From Xanthobacter autotrophicus Py2 (lineage in GTDB: Bacteria > Pseudomonadota > Alphaproteobacteria > Rhizobiales > Xanthobacteraceae): a DNA stretch of 64,000 bases. The position numbers were made by a program, and so were the translations under genes. Positions within the stretch are counted from its first letter, which is position 1, and every line of letters begins with the position of its first letter. The notes under the pieces are model-generated. The model searched no databases. It was not told where the DNA came from and worked only from the letters and a program-made list of their open reading frames with translations. Below are positions 42,305 through 51,017 of this stretch, piece after piece. Location: NCBI GenBank assembly GCA_000017645.1, contig CP000781.1, forward strand, positions 2,653,501 through 2,717,500. The letters run 5' to 3'.

Positions 42305-43387
42305 ATGACAGACACGAGTGGGGAGAAACGCGGGATGCAGGCGTTCGAAACCGTCCTGAGCAAACAGGACACGCGGGTTGCGGAGTTCGAGGTCCACGCC
42401 AGGTCCCCGCTCCAGATGCTGCAGCATTTCCTGCACGCCAATCCGACCGCGGTACCGGCCATCGTGCTGGTGCTGGGGGTGGCCGTGTTCTCGGCCATCG
42501 TGGGGCCGCGCTTCTACTCGGCCTTCAACCTGTCGCTGATCCTCCAGCAGGTGACCATCATCTGCATCATCGGGGTGGCGCAGACGCTTATCGTGCTCAC
42601 GGCCGGCATCGACCTGTCGGTGGGCGCGGTGATGGTGCTGTGCTCGGTGATCATGGGTAAGCTCGCCGTCGCGCTGGGCCTGCCGGTGCCGGTGGCGTTC
42701 GCCGCCGGGCTCGCCACCGGGGCGGCCTGCGGCGCGTTCAACGGCCTGCTGGTGGTGCGGTTGAAGCTGCCGCCCTTCATCGTGACGCTGGGCACCTGGT
42801 CCATCTTCTTCTCGCTGAACCTCTGGTATTCCGGCGCCCAGACCATCCGTGCCCAGGACGTGGCCAAGGCCGCGCCGTTCCTGCAGTGGCTCGGCACGCC
42901 GGTGGACCTCTTGGGCGCGCGGCTCACCTACGGCACCTTCTTCATGCTGGGGCTGGTGGCCATCGTCTGGTACGTGCTCAACCGCACCGCCCTCGGCCGC
43001 CACATCTATGCGGTGGGCGATGATCCGGACGCGGCGCGCCTCGCCGGCATCCGTACCGACAAGGTGCTGTTCAGTGTCTATGTGGCGGCGGGGGTCATCT
43101 GCGCGCTGGGGGCGTGGGCGCTCATCGGCCGCATCGGCTCCATCAGCCCGCAGGCGGGGCAGACCGCCAACCTCGACAGCATCACCGCGGTGGTGATCGG
43201 CGGGGCCAGCCTGTTCGGCGGGCGCGGCTCCATCATCGGCACCCTCATCGGCGCGCTCATCGTCGGGGTCTCGCGCTCCGGCCTCGCTCTGTCGGGGGTG
43301 GATGTGCTGTGGCAGGAGTTTGCCGTGGGCAGCCTCATCATCGTCGCGGTCACCCTCGACCAGTGGATCCGGAAGGTGTCGGCATGA
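42305..43387 (+). CDS. frcC: Fructose-type sugar ABC transporter permease
   Basis: A 360-residue integral membrane permease of the RbsC/AraH family. It has an unusual 50-residue cytoplasmic head (KRGMQAFETVLSKQDTRVAE) before about ten TM helices. Conserved blocks are GVAQTLIVLTAGIDLSVGAV, LPPFIVTLGTWSIFFSLNLW, and GRHIYAVGDDPDAARLAGI (the EAA-like coupling loop), then VIGGASLFGGRGSIIGTLIG. It carries the sugar across the inner membrane with FrcA. Its stop overlaps the frcA start by four bases. Confidence 0.93.
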   Translation: MTDTSGEKRGMQAFETVLSKQDTRVAEFEVHARSPLQMLQHFLHANPTAVPAIVLVLGVAVFSAIVGPRFYSAFNLSLILQQVTIICIIGVAQTLIVLTAGIDLSVGAVMVLCSVIMGKLAVALGLPVPVAFAAGLATGAACGAFNGLLVVRLKLPPFIVTLGTWSIFFSLNLWYSGAQTIRAQDVAKAAPFLQWLGTPVDLLGARLTYGTFFMLGLVAIVWYVLNRTALGRHIYAVGDDPDAARLAGIRTDKVLFSVYVAAGVICALGAWALIGRIGSISPQAGQTANLDSITAVVIGGASLFGGRGSIIGTLIGALIVGVSRSGLALSGVDVLWQEFAVGSLIIVAVTLDQWIRKVSA

Positions 43388-44205
43388 GCACGAATACTTT
43401 CAGCACGAGCCATCTCGGCACGGACACCGGCGTGCGCCGGCCGCTCATCGAGGCGCGGGGCCTGGTCAAGCGCTACGGCCGTGTCACGGCCCTCGACCAT
43501 GCGGATTTCGACCTCTATCCGGGGGAGATCCTGGCGGTGATCGGCGACAATGGCGCCGGCAAGTCCTCCCTCATCCGCGCCCTTTCCGGGGCGCTGGTGC
43601 CGGACGAGGGCGAGATCCGCTTCGACGGCAAGCCGGTGCAGTTCCGCTCCCCCCTCGACGCGCAGGCGGCGGGGATCGAGACCGTCTACCAGTCACTGGC
43701 GCTGGCGCCGGGCCTGTCGATTGCCGACAACCTGTTCCTCGGCCGCGAGCTGCGCAAGCCGGGGGTGCTTGGCTCGGTGTTCCGCATGCTCGACCGCAAG
43801 ACCATGCAGCGCATGGCCCGCGAGAAGCTCACCGAGCTGGGGCTGATGACGGTGCAGTCCATCAACCAGCCGGTGGAGACGCTCTCGGGCGGCCAGCGGC
43901 AGGGCATCGCGGTGGCCCGCGCTACCGCCTTCGGCTCACGGGTGGTGATCCTCGACGAGCCCACAGCTGCGCTGGGCGTGAAGGAATCCCGCCGGGTGCT
44001 GGAGCTGATCCTCGACGTGCGCCGGCGCGGCATCGCCGTGGTGCTCATCAGCCACAACATGCCCCATGTGTTCGAGATCGCCGACCGCATTCACATCCAC
44101 CGGCTGGGGCGGCGGCTCACCGTGGTCCAGCCCTCGACCTGCACCATGTCGGACGCGGTGGCGCTGATGACCGGCGCCCGCGCGCCACAGGAACTGGCCG
44201 CCTGA
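43384..44205 (+). CDS. frcA: Fructose-type sugar ABC transporter ATPase
   Basis: A 273-residue ATPase with a single nucleotide-binding domain, as in FrcA, not the doubled RbsA/XylG form. Walker A is VIGDNGAGKSSLIRALSG, the signature LSGGQRQGIAVAR, Walker B VVILDEPTAALGV, and the H-loop LISHNMPHVFEIAD. The first 20 residues are a poorly conserved leader. It powers import by FrcC. The ATGA overlap with frcC indicates coupled translation. A perfect stem-loop follows at 44292. Confidence 0.95.
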   Translation: MSTNTFSTSHLGTDTGVRRPLIEARGLVKRYGRVTALDHADFDLYPGEILAVIGDNGAGKSSLIRALSGALVPDEGEIRFDGKPVQFRSPLDAQAAGIETVYQSLALAPGLSIADNLFLGRELRKPGVLGSVFRMLDRKTMQRMAREKLTELGLMTVQSINQPVETLSGGQRQGIAVARATAFGSRVVILDEPTAALGVKESRRVLELILDVRRRGIAVVLISHNMPHVFEIADRIHIHRLGRRLTVVQPSTCTMSDAVALMTGARAPQELAA

Positions 44206-44291
44206 GGCCGGGGCGGTCATGGCGGCGTTCCGCGCCGCCTGGATCGTCCCGCGCGGGGCGGGCAGGTCATGGCACAAGCGCGGAAACAAGA

Positions 44292-44326
44292 GCCCGGATC
44301 ACGGCGTCGCATGCCGTGATCCGGGC
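44292..44326 (+). terminator. Stem-loop terminator after frcA
   Basis: A perfect 14-base stem, GCCCGGATCACGGC / GCCGTGATCCGGGC, with a 7-base loop, 86 bases after the frcA stop. Only a short T-rich tail (GTGTTGCTTT) follows, so intrinsic termination is likely but not ideal. Confidence 0.75.
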
Positions 44327-44377
44327 GTGTTGCTTTGGGAGTGGCGCGGCGCTGTGCCGAGGTCAGGGCGCGCCCTT

Positions 44378-44410
44378 CCGTCATGACCGGCCTTGGGCCG
44401 TGTATCCACG
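44378..44410. repeat. Partial copy of the long palindromic repeat
   Basis: CCGTCATGACCGGCCTTGGG and the following CGTGTATCCACG resemble one arm of the element at 56684-56854 (CCGTCATGGCCGGGCTTGTC...ATCCACG). The other arm is missing. Confidence 0.4.
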
Positions 44411-44441
44411 TTTCACCGCTTGAAAGCCGTCCCGGCTTCCC

Positions 44442-45401
44442 TCAGCTCGCCATGGCAAGCGTGAGGCTGGCTTCCACTTCAGCGGCGGTGGGCAGGTCCG
44501 CCCCGGCGCGCGAGCAGGTGATGGCGGCCGCCGCCGTGCCATAGGCCACCAGCTCGCCCATGGCCTCGGTGTCGAGGGTGGCGATGGCAGCGCCTTCGAG
44601 GCGGCCGGTGCGGTGCAGCCCGGCGAGCAGGGCGGCGTGGAAGGTGTCGCCTGCGCCCACCGTATCGCGCACCACGACGCTGCGCCCCGGCACGCTGACC
44701 TCCCCGAGCTGGGAGTAGGCGACGGCGCCCTTGTCGCCACGGGTGATCACCACCAGCTTCGCGCCGAGGTCGAGGAACCGGCGCGCCGCATCGGTGAGGC
44801 CCATGCGCCCGCCGAAGGCGATGTGGATGTCCTCGTCGCTGGCCTTCACGATGTCGGCGGTGCGGAAGAAGCGCTCCGTCGTTTCGGCCCAGCGGCTCAG
44901 GTCGCCCACCACCCCCGGTCGCAGGTTGGGATCGACGCTGATGACGCGCCGCCCGGCTTCCCGCTCGGCCAGCGCCGCATAGGTGGAGGCCACCGGCTCC
45001 ACCACCAGGGTGTAGGAGCCGAAGGTCAGGGCGCGCACCTCGTCCGGCAGGACCGGTGGCAGGCGGTCGGGGGCGAGCATGCGGTCGGCCGCGCCCGCGC
45101 CATGGAAGGAATAGAGCGGCTGGCCGTCGGCCTGGGTCGCTACCACCGAGATGGTGGAGAGGCTGTCGGAGCGCACCACGAAGCGCGGGTCCACGCCCTC
45201 GCGGGCCAGCACGTCCACAAGGTGGGTGCCGAACCGGTCGCTTGAGATGCCGCCGAAGAAGGCGGTGGGCGCGCCGAGCCGGGCCAGGCCCACCGCCACG
45301 TTGAAGGGGGAGCCGCCGGCCACCGCGCGGGCCGGCATCTCGTTGCCCTCGGGGGCGCCCACCAGCAGGTCGATGAGGGCTTCGCCGCAGACCAGGATCA
45401 T
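44442..45401 (-). CDS. frcK: PfkB-family carbohydrate kinase (fructokinase-like)
   Basis: A 319-residue ribokinase-fold sugar kinase. Conserved parts are the N-terminal ILVCGEALIDLLVG, VAGGSPFNVAVGLARLG (sugar lid), GGISSDRFGTHL, and the C-terminal ATP motif VVRDTVGAGDTFHAALL, with Asp as catalytic base. It probably phosphorylates the sugar imported by FrcBCA; fructokinase is the usual partner in frc cassettes. It is convergent with frcA and transcribed after the FucU/RbsD gene with a four-base overlap. Symbol by context, not direct proof. Confidence 0.9.
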   Translation of the reverse strand: MILVCGEALIDLLVGAPEGNEMPARAVAGGSPFNVAVGLARLGAPTAFFGGISSDRFGTHLVDVLAREGVDPRFVVRSDSLSTISVVATQADGQPLYSFHGAGAADRMLAPDRLPPVLPDEVRALTFGSYTLVVEPVASTYAALAEREAGRRVISVDPNLRPGVVGDLSRWAETTERFFRTADIVKASDEDIHIAFGGRMGLTDAARRFLDLGAKLVVITRGDKGAVAYSQLGEVSVPGRSVVVRDTVGAGDTFHAALLAGLHRTGRLEGAAIATLDTEAMGELVAYGTAAAAITCSRAGADLPTAAEVEASLTLAMAS

Positions 45402-45841
45402 GCCGTGTCCCCTTGCGGTCGGATCACGCCCTTGCGCAGGATGATGTTGCCGTAGAGCCGGCGCTCGCCGCTGGCGACGATGGCATAGGCCGCGCGCACC
45501 CGGTCGTAGAAGCTCGGGCCGGCGATGGGCACCAGGCTGAAGCCGGGCTCGCGGGCGGCGATGGCGGCCTCGAACTCCGAAAACACGCTCTCCTCGCGCG
45601 CGCAGTCGCCGAAGGCGCAGGGCCGGAAGGCGGCCTCAGCCACGTCGGTATCGAGCGGCATCACCGAGAGCACGGCATCGACGAGGCGCGGGGCATCGTG
45701 TCCGTCCATGCGCACCAGCCGCCTGGCGTGGGCCTCAGCCGGATAATTGGCGTCCACGATGGCGATCTCGTCGCCGTGGCCCATGGCGCGCAGGGTGGCC
45801 AGCAGATCGGGGCCCAGCAAGGGGTCGATGCCTTTGAGCAT
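45398..45841 (-). CDS. RbsD/FucU-family sugar mutarotase
   Basis: A 147-residue RbsD/FucU protein: LKGIDPLLGPDLLATLRAMG, GHGDEIAIVDANYPAEA and RLYGNIILRKGVI are the standard blocks, with the catalytic His in MGHGDEI and the C-terminal Tyr/Asn. These enzymes interconvert sugar anomers so the kinase gets the right form. The gene is placed between the ROK regulator and the kinase, with two-base and four-base junctions. FucU-type members act on fucose and other hexoses, so the transported sugar may not be fructose. Confidence 0.92.
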   Translation of the reverse strand: MLKGIDPLLGPDLLATLRAMGHGDEIAIVDANYPAEAHARRLVRMDGHDAPRLVDAVLSVMPLDTDVAEAAFRPCAFGDCAREESVFSEFEAAIAAREPGFSLVPIAGPSFYDRVRAAYAIVASGERRLYGNIILRKGVIRPQGDTA

Positions 45842-45843
45842 GG

Positions 45844-47076
45844 TCAGTCCTTGAACAGAACGTCGAGGTCGCGGCCGAAGGTGTCGAGCAAAGGCAAGGC
45901 GGCACCGCCGATGGCGCGCGCCGCGCGGCCCATGGTGCCGGCGACGATGCGGGTCTCGGTCAGGCCCTGCCGGTCGAGGCGCGCGAAGGCGGCGGCTGTG
46001 CGTTTCACCAGCTTGTCCCGCACCGGCGCCGGGAAGGCGCCGTCGATGACCATGGCCTCGAAATCCACCACCGCGAGGCAGGAGGCGATGGCCTGGGCGA
46101 GGCCCTCGGCGGCCTCCTCGATCCAGGCGTCCACGGGGGCGGAAAAGCGGCTCCAGTCGTCGGGCTGCTCCCACAACTGGGAACCGGCGATGCCGATGGC
46201 GCCGAGCTGGCGCTCCAGCCGGTAGAGGGAGGCCGAGCGGATGAGCTGCTGGACCCCCGCGCCGCCGCCGGGTCCGCGGGCCACCACCGGCATGGAGCCG
46301 AAGGCGCCGGCATTGCCGCTGCGGCCGGGAAACAGGCTGCCGTTCAGCACGATGCCGCCGCCGATGAAGGTGGCGATGTAGAAATAGGCGAAGTCGCGAT
46401 AGGCCGAACCGCCGCCGAAGGTCAGCTCTGCGGCGCAGGCGGCGGTGGCGTCGTTGATGACCCGCACCGGACCGGGGGCGATGCGGGACAGCTCGGCGCC
46501 CAGGTCGAAGTCGTGCCACCCGGCAAGGGCATCCTTGGGGGCCTCCAGCACTTCCTCCCAGTTCCACAGCTCGAACGGCGTGGCGATGCCGGTGCCGCAG
46601 ATGCGCGCCTGGGCTGCGGGCGAAAGCGTCGCGATGAGGTCGGGAAGGGTGCGGCCGGCGAAGGCGATGAGCTGGTCGGGCAGGGGATAGGGATAGGTCA
46701 GGCGCTCGCGCCGGCGCACGCCCGCGACGAAATCCATCAGCACCAGCTCGCAGGCGCGCCGGCCCACCACCATGCCGAGGCCGTAGGCGCCGTCGGGATT
46801 GAGCGAATAGGGCACCGCCGGCTGGCCGATCCGCCCGCGCTGGCGCTCGCCCGCGAGCAGCAGGCCGTCGGCCTCCAGCCGGTTCATGACCACCGTGGTG
46901 GTCTGCAGCGACAGGCCGGTGAGGCGGGCGATGTCCACCTTGGTCAGTCGACCGTGGCGGCGGATGAGGGAGAGGATCAGCCGCTCGTTGTAGAGGCGCA
47001 CGCCAGTCTGGTTCGTGCCGCGCCCGTGCGAGGCGTGGACCGGGCCAGAATCGTCCTTCAGGGGACTGCGCTGCAT
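45844..47076 (-). CDS. ROK-family transcriptional regulator of the sugar cassette
   Basis: A 410-residue NagC/XylR-type repressor. A winged HTH (residues about 25-85, RLILSLIRRHGRLTKVDIAR, LSLQTTTVVMNRLEADG) precedes the ROK fold (VRVINDATAACAAELTFGGG; FAYFYIATFIGGGIVLNG). The zinc-binding CxCGxxGCxE of active ROK kinases is absent, which fits a regulator only. It heads the ROK-mutarotase-kinase transcript and has the shared operator in its own promoter, implying autoregulation plus control of frcBCA. An in-frame start upstream is open but lacks conservation. Confidence 0.93.
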   Translation of the reverse strand: MQRSPLKDDSGPVHASHGRGTNQTGVRLYNERLILSLIRRHGRLTKVDIARLTGLSLQTTTVVMNRLEADGLLLAGERQRGRIGQPAVPYSLNPDGAYGLGMVVGRRACELVLMDFVAGVRRRERLTYPYPLPDQLIAFAGRTLPDLIATLSPAAQARICGTGIATPFELWNWEEVLEAPKDALAGWHDFDLGAELSRIAPGPVRVINDATAACAAELTFGGGSAYRDFAYFYIATFIGGGIVLNGSLFPGRSGNAGAFGSMPVVARGPGGGAGVQQLIRSASLYRLERQLGAIGIAGSQLWEQPDDWSRFSAPVDAWIEEAAEGLAQAIASCLAVVDFEAMVIDGAFPAPVRDKLVKRTAAAFARLDRQGLTETRIVAGTMGRAARAIGGAALPLLDTFGRDLDVLFKD

Positions 47077-47353
47077 GAAACCCTCGACCCCAGTTCCTCG
47101 ACCCTAATTCCCTCGCGCCGGTTCGGCGCCCTTGCGAGCCGCCCGGTGGCGCCCGTGCGCGACGGATCGTCTTGTTGTCGCAGGATGATGAACGAGGATA
47201 CAAGCATCGTCAATTAATAACTCGTTCTGATTTATTAATGAGGAGGCTTGCTCCGCCTCGCGCCACGGTGCCCTTCCGCACACCTGCGCCGATCACACGC
47301 CACCGTCATGCGATCGGCCCGAATGTCCGCCTCCTGAACAGGGAGCGCGTCGC
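47077..47353. promoter_or_regulatory. Upstream region of the ROK-mutarotase-kinase operon
   Basis: 277 bases. Contains the operator at 47213 and a possible promoter; the right part is the 3' flank of the outer membrane protein gene. No gene seen. Confidence 0.5.
47213..47238. promoter_or_regulatory. Candidate ROK-regulator operator upstream of its own gene
   Basis: ATTAATAACTC-GTTCT-GATTTATTAA; the inner TTAATAA and TTATTAA make a 7-base inverted repeat with an 11-base spacer. The same blocks with the same spacing lie ahead of frcB at 41086. It is 137 bases from the ROK start. Confidence 0.7.
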
Positions 47354-48232
47354 TCAAAAGTGATAGGCGATGCTCATGAAGGGGCCGTGCAGCGTCGTCT
47401 CGTAGCGGAAGTTGGCTCGCGGGCCGGTCACCGATTCATAGTCGGTATAGAGCGCCCGGTAGCCGATGGCCGTGGACCAGGCCTCGGTCCAGTTGTAGCC
47501 CACCGAGATCAGTCCCTGCGATGTCAGCTTGGAGCTGGAGGGGAGCCCGAAGCCGCCTACGTCGGCAAGGGCGTTGAGGAACCACTTCTCGTTGATGCGA
47601 TATTGCAGGGCGAGGCCGAACACCGGATCCAGCCAGTCCTTCACGTCGGTTTCGGAAACGGACAGGATGCCGCCGAAAGAGGAGAGCGTGGTGTCGGCGG
47701 TCAGGCGCTGGTAGCGGAAGCCCGCCGTGGCGCTGAGGTCGAAGCCCGGCCCGCCGATGGGCAGGCGATAGCCGGCGGCGCCGGAGACGATGAGGAGGCG
47801 CTGCGAGAGGTCGAGCTGCGTGCCCCGGCCGTCATCGATGGACTTGCTGGCGCTCAGCTGCGACCAGAACAGGTCGGCGAACAGGGTCCAGTTGTCCTTC
47901 TTGGCGAGGAAGCTGCCCATCACCGCGCCGTCGAAATGGGACAGGATGTCGGCGAACGAGGCATCCACCGGAAAGGTCGGCAGGTCACGGATGCCGAGGT
48001 TGCCGTTGATGCCCGTGGCCCAGCCGTAAAGCACCGCCGAGAACTGCCATTTGGATTCCGGCGGCGGCGAAAATGCGGTCGCGGCCGGGGCCGGGGCGGT
48101 CGCGAGGTCGGCGGCGCGGGCGGGAGCGGCAAGCGACAGGATGGCAAGCGACAGGACCGCGCAGCAGGCGGCAGCAAGGGGGCCGGCGCGGCGGCGCGGA
48201 GGCCTTGGCGTGCGCGAAGGGGGCAGGGTCAT
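47354..48232 (-). CDS. Outer membrane beta-barrel protein
   Basis: A 292-residue secreted protein. The basic signal peptide (RAGPLAAACCAVLSLAILSL, cleavage near ARA-AD) is followed by a short proline/alanine linker and at least ten amphipathic strands (WQFSAVLYGWATGINGNLGI, DLSATAGFRYQRLTA, ISVGYNWTEAWSTAIGYRA). It ends in the terminal aromatic motif SIAYHF recognised by the Bam machinery. Similar proteins are annotated as porin- or OmpA/MipA-like hypotheticals. Function unknown. A direct-repeat region lies directly upstream (48298). Confidence 0.82.
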   Translation of the reverse strand: MTLPPSRTPRPPRRRAGPLAAACCAVLSLAILSLAAPARAADLATAPAPAATAFSPPPESKWQFSAVLYGWATGINGNLGIRDLPTFPVDASFADILSHFDGAVMGSFLAKKDNWTLFADLFWSQLSASKSIDDGRGTQLDLSQRLLIVSGAAGYRLPIGGPGFDLSATAGFRYQRLTADTTLSSFGGILSVSETDVKDWLDPVFGLALQYRINEKWFLNALADVGGFGLPSSSKLTSQGLISVGYNWTEAWSTAIGYRALYTDYESVTGPRANFRYETTLHGPFMSIAYHF

Positions 48233-48297
48233 GATCTCGGCTTCCTTATCGCTCGGGGCGGGGTCGGCAATGCTCCGCAGCTGTGGCTTCGAAAATG

Positions 48298-48357
48298 TCG
48301 CTTCGCAAGTCTCGCTGTCGCAAAAGTCGCTGCTCAGGTCTCGCTTCGCACGTCTCG
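48298..48357. repeat. Short direct repeats upstream of the outer membrane protein gene
   Basis: TCGCTTCGCAAGTCTCG (48298-48314) and TCGCTTCGCACGTCTCG (48341-48357) differ at one base and are separated by related CGCTGTCGC / CGCTGCTC sequence. They lie 66-125 bases before the start and could be a regulator array or a transcript structure. Confidence 0.4.
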
Positions 48358-48376
48358 TCTGGCCGCATGAACGGTG

Positions 48377-48409
48377 GCCCGCGCACCGGAGGATTTCCGG
48401 AGCGCGGGC
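48377..48409 (-). terminator. Stem-loop downstream of the arylsulfatase
   Basis: GCCCGCGC and CCGGA pair with TCCGG and GCGCGGGC around a GGATT loop with one mismatch. It is 22 bases after the sulfatase stop. No T-tract, so strength is uncertain. Confidence 0.5.
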
Positions 48410-48430
48410 GATGGTGGGGCGCCGGTCCGC

Positions 48431-50953
48431 CTATTTCGACGGGCCGTCGGCAGCCTTGGCAGCGGCGTCGCGCAGCTTGGCGATATCCTCCGGCGTCAGC
48501 TTCGGATGATCAAGCGCGAGCGTGATCTTGTTGATCTTGCCGGTGAAGGCGAACGGCACCTGGTAATCGGCATCGTCCACCGGCGTGCCGGTGTCGGAGC
48601 CCACGTCCAGATTCTCGTCCCAGGCGAGGATGAGCGGGATGGTGTGGGGCATGGACTGGGTCGCCACCACCTTGCCGTCCACGCTCAGCGTCCCGGTGCC
48701 GCTCTGGCCGAGCCCGCTGCCCGAGCCGAAGGCCAGCGTCGCCGCGCCGAGGCCGTCATACTTGAAGTCGAAAACCAGGGTGTGCTTGCCCGGTGCCAGC
48801 GGCTCGGTGCCCTGCCATTTCACCTTCTTCAGGCCCACGAGGTTCCAGGTGAAGGTGGGCTTGCCCTTGAGCAGGTAGAAGCCATAGCCGGCAAACCGCC
48901 CGCCCTGGGTGATGAGCATGCCGTCGCCGCCGCCCTCGGGCACCACCACGTCCGCGGTGAAGCGGTAGGAGGTGTTCAGCACCGACGGCGCGTCGCCATT
49001 GGGCGTGCCGGTGAGCGGAGCGGTCCAGGTGAACACGTCGCGACCCGCGGTGATGCTCGGGCGCGGCGTCACCAGCCGGGTGGCGACGGTGGCGTCCAGC
49101 GGGAGCACCTGGTACTTCCTGGCTTCGGACCAGAACAGGTCCGCCATCGCCTTCACCTTGTCGGGATGCTTGGCGGCAACGTCCTCGTACTGGGTCCAGT
49201 CTTCCGAAATATTGTAGAGTTCCCATGGGTACTTGGACGGGTCGAGGCCGAGGCCGGCCTGGACCTCCCACGGCGGACGCACCACCTTGCTGCTCAGCAT
49301 CCAGCCGTCGTTATAGATGGCATGGTCGCCCATCATCTCGAAATACTGGGTCTTGTGGGTGGAGGGTGCGGTCGCATTGGCCTTGTCGAAGGTATAGGTC
49401 ATGCTGACCCCCTCGATGGGAGCCTGCTTGATGCCGTCCACCATATCGGGAGCCTTGATGCCGGTGGCCTCCAGGATGGTCGGCGCGATGTCGATCACAT
49501 GGTGGAACTGGGAGCGGATGCCGCCCTTGTCCTTGATCACCTTGGGCCAGGAGATGGCCATGCCCTGCCGGGTGCCGCCGAAATGGGAGGCGACCTGCTT
49601 GGTCCAGGAGAAGGGGGTGGAAAAGGCCCAGGTCCAGCCCACCGCCATGTGGTTGTAGGTCTTGTCCGAGCCCCAGACATCATAGAAATACTTCAGCTGG
49701 TCTGCGACCGGCACATCGACGCCGTTGAACATGGCGACTTCGTTGGGGGTGCCGATGAGCGTGCCTTCGGCGCTGGAGCCGTTGTCGCCGCTGATATAGA
49801 TGACCAGCGTGTTGTCCAGCTTGCCCATGTCCTCGACAGCCTGGATGACGCGGCCGATCTCATGGTCCGTATACATCAGGTAGGCGGCGTAGACATCAAC
49901 CTGGCGCTTGAACATCTTCTGTTCGTCGTCGGTGAGCTTGTCCCAGCGCTTCAGCAGGTCGTCCGGCCAGGGCGTCATCTTCGCGTTCTGGGGGATGACG
50001 CCGAGCTTCTTCTGGTTCTCGAAGATCTGCTCGCGCAGCGCGTTCCAGCCCTTGTCGAACAGGTGGAGCTGCGTCGCCTTCTCGATCCATTCGGGGGTGG
50101 GGTGGTGCGGGGCGTGGGTGCCGCCGGGCACGTAATAGACGAAGAACGGCTGGTCCGGCGTCAGGGTGTTGATCTTGTTCATGTAGGCGATGGCTTCGTC
50201 CGCCATGGCCGTGGTCAGGTTGAACGAAGGATTGCCCTGGAACGGATAGATATAGGTGGTGTTGCGGGCCAGGTTGTCCGGCTGCCACTGGCTGGTGTCC
50301 CCACCCATGAAGCCGTAGAAATACTCAAACCCCATGCCCGTCGGCCACTGGTCGAACGGACCGGTGGAGATGGCCTGGAACGACGGCGTGTTGTGGTTCT
50401 TCCCGAACCACGAGGTGCGGTAGCCGTTGTCCTTCAGGATCCGGCCGATGGTGGCCTTGTCCTTGGTGATGATGCTGTCGTAGCCCGGATAGCCCGTGGC
50501 CATCTCGGACACCACTGCGAAGCCGGCGGAATGGTGGTTGCGTCCGGTGATCAGCGCCGCGCGGGTGGGCGAGCACAGGGCGGTGGAGTGGAAATTGGTG
50601 TAGCGCAGCCCGTCATTGGCGATGCGGTCGAGGCTGGGCGTGGGAATGACGCCGCCGAAGGTGGACGGCGCGCCGAAGCCCACGTCGTCGGTCATGATGA
50701 GCAGGACGTTGGGCGCGCCGGTAGGCGGCACGATCCGCGCCGGCCAGTACGGCTTGGAGTCCTGCGCCAGCTCCTTGATCACGCCCTCGAACTTCTGCGG
50801 CGGCGCCGGGATCTGGCTGCCGTCGATGACGATGCTGGCATCCGGGGCGCCGGGCACGCCGTTGATCTTCTGTGCGCCGGCGGGCGCGGCGGCGGGGATC
50901 ACGCCGAGCACGGTGAGGCTGGCCGTCAGGGCCAGCGCAAAGATGCGGGACAT
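48431..50953 (-). CDS. Periplasmic arylsulfatase (formylglycine type)
   Basis: An 840-residue type I sulfatase. The signal peptide (SRIFALALTASLTVLGVIPA) precedes the alkaline-phosphatase-like fold. The Cys that becomes formylglycine lies in STALCSPTRAALITGRNHH (C-x-P-x-R). Metal-binding Asp residues are in NVLLIMTDDVGFGAPST, and IYISGDNGSSAEGT with KYFYDVWGS... are characteristic of the choline-sulfatase/AtsA-like group. The C-terminal 180 residues are an extra beta domain (MLITQGGRFAGYGFYLLKGK). It should release sulfate from sulfate esters. No formylglycine-generating enzyme gene is in the window. A perfect palindrome lies 50 bases upstream. Confidence 0.94.
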   Translation of the reverse strand: MSRIFALALTASLTVLGVIPAAAPAGAQKINGVPGAPDASIVIDGSQIPAPPQKFEGVIKELAQDSKPYWPARIVPPTGAPNVLLIMTDDVGFGAPSTFGGVIPTPSLDRIANDGLRYTNFHSTALCSPTRAALITGRNHHSAGFAVVSEMATGYPGYDSIITKDKATIGRILKDNGYRTSWFGKNHNTPSFQAISTGPFDQWPTGMGFEYFYGFMGGDTSQWQPDNLARNTTYIYPFQGNPSFNLTTAMADEAIAYMNKINTLTPDQPFFVYYVPGGTHAPHHPTPEWIEKATQLHLFDKGWNALREQIFENQKKLGVIPQNAKMTPWPDDLLKRWDKLTDDEQKMFKRQVDVYAAYLMYTDHEIGRVIQAVEDMGKLDNTLVIYISGDNGSSAEGTLIGTPNEVAMFNGVDVPVADQLKYFYDVWGSDKTYNHMAVGWTWAFSTPFSWTKQVASHFGGTRQGMAISWPKVIKDKGGIRSQFHHVIDIAPTILEATGIKAPDMVDGIKQAPIEGVSMTYTFDKANATAPSTHKTQYFEMMGDHAIYNDGWMLSSKVVRPPWEVQAGLGLDPSKYPWELYNISEDWTQYEDVAAKHPDKVKAMADLFWSEARKYQVLPLDATVATRLVTPRPSITAGRDVFTWTAPLTGTPNGDAPSVLNTSYRFTADVVVPEGGGDGMLITQGGRFAGYGFYLLKGKPTFTWNLVGLKKVKWQGTEPLAPGKHTLVFDFKYDGLGAATLAFGSGSGLGQSGTGTLSVDGKVVATQSMPHTIPLILAWDENLDVGSDTGTPVDDADYQVPFAFTGKINKITLALDHPKLTPEDIAKLRDAAAKAADGPSK

Positions 50954-51002
50954 GTCTTGTTTCCTCCGGCAAGAGGTACACGCCTGCTTCGGGCCGATTT
51001 TC

Positions 51003-51017
51003 CTGACCGTAGGTCAG
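51003..51017. promoter_or_regulatory. Perfect palindrome CTGACC-GTA-GGTCAG upstream of the sulfatase
   Basis: A 6-3-6 perfect inverted repeat 50 bases from the arylsulfatase start, next to a CCGGTACCGG palindrome (51024-51033). A good candidate operator for the sulfatase gene; the regulator is unknown and not in the window. Confidence 0.45.

Noticed and set aside
45398..47203. 601-codon minus-strand frame covering FucU and ROK genes
   Set aside because: Only the last part (from 45841) is real coding for RbsD/FucU. Upstream it overlaps the true ROK frame and is Arg-rich noise.
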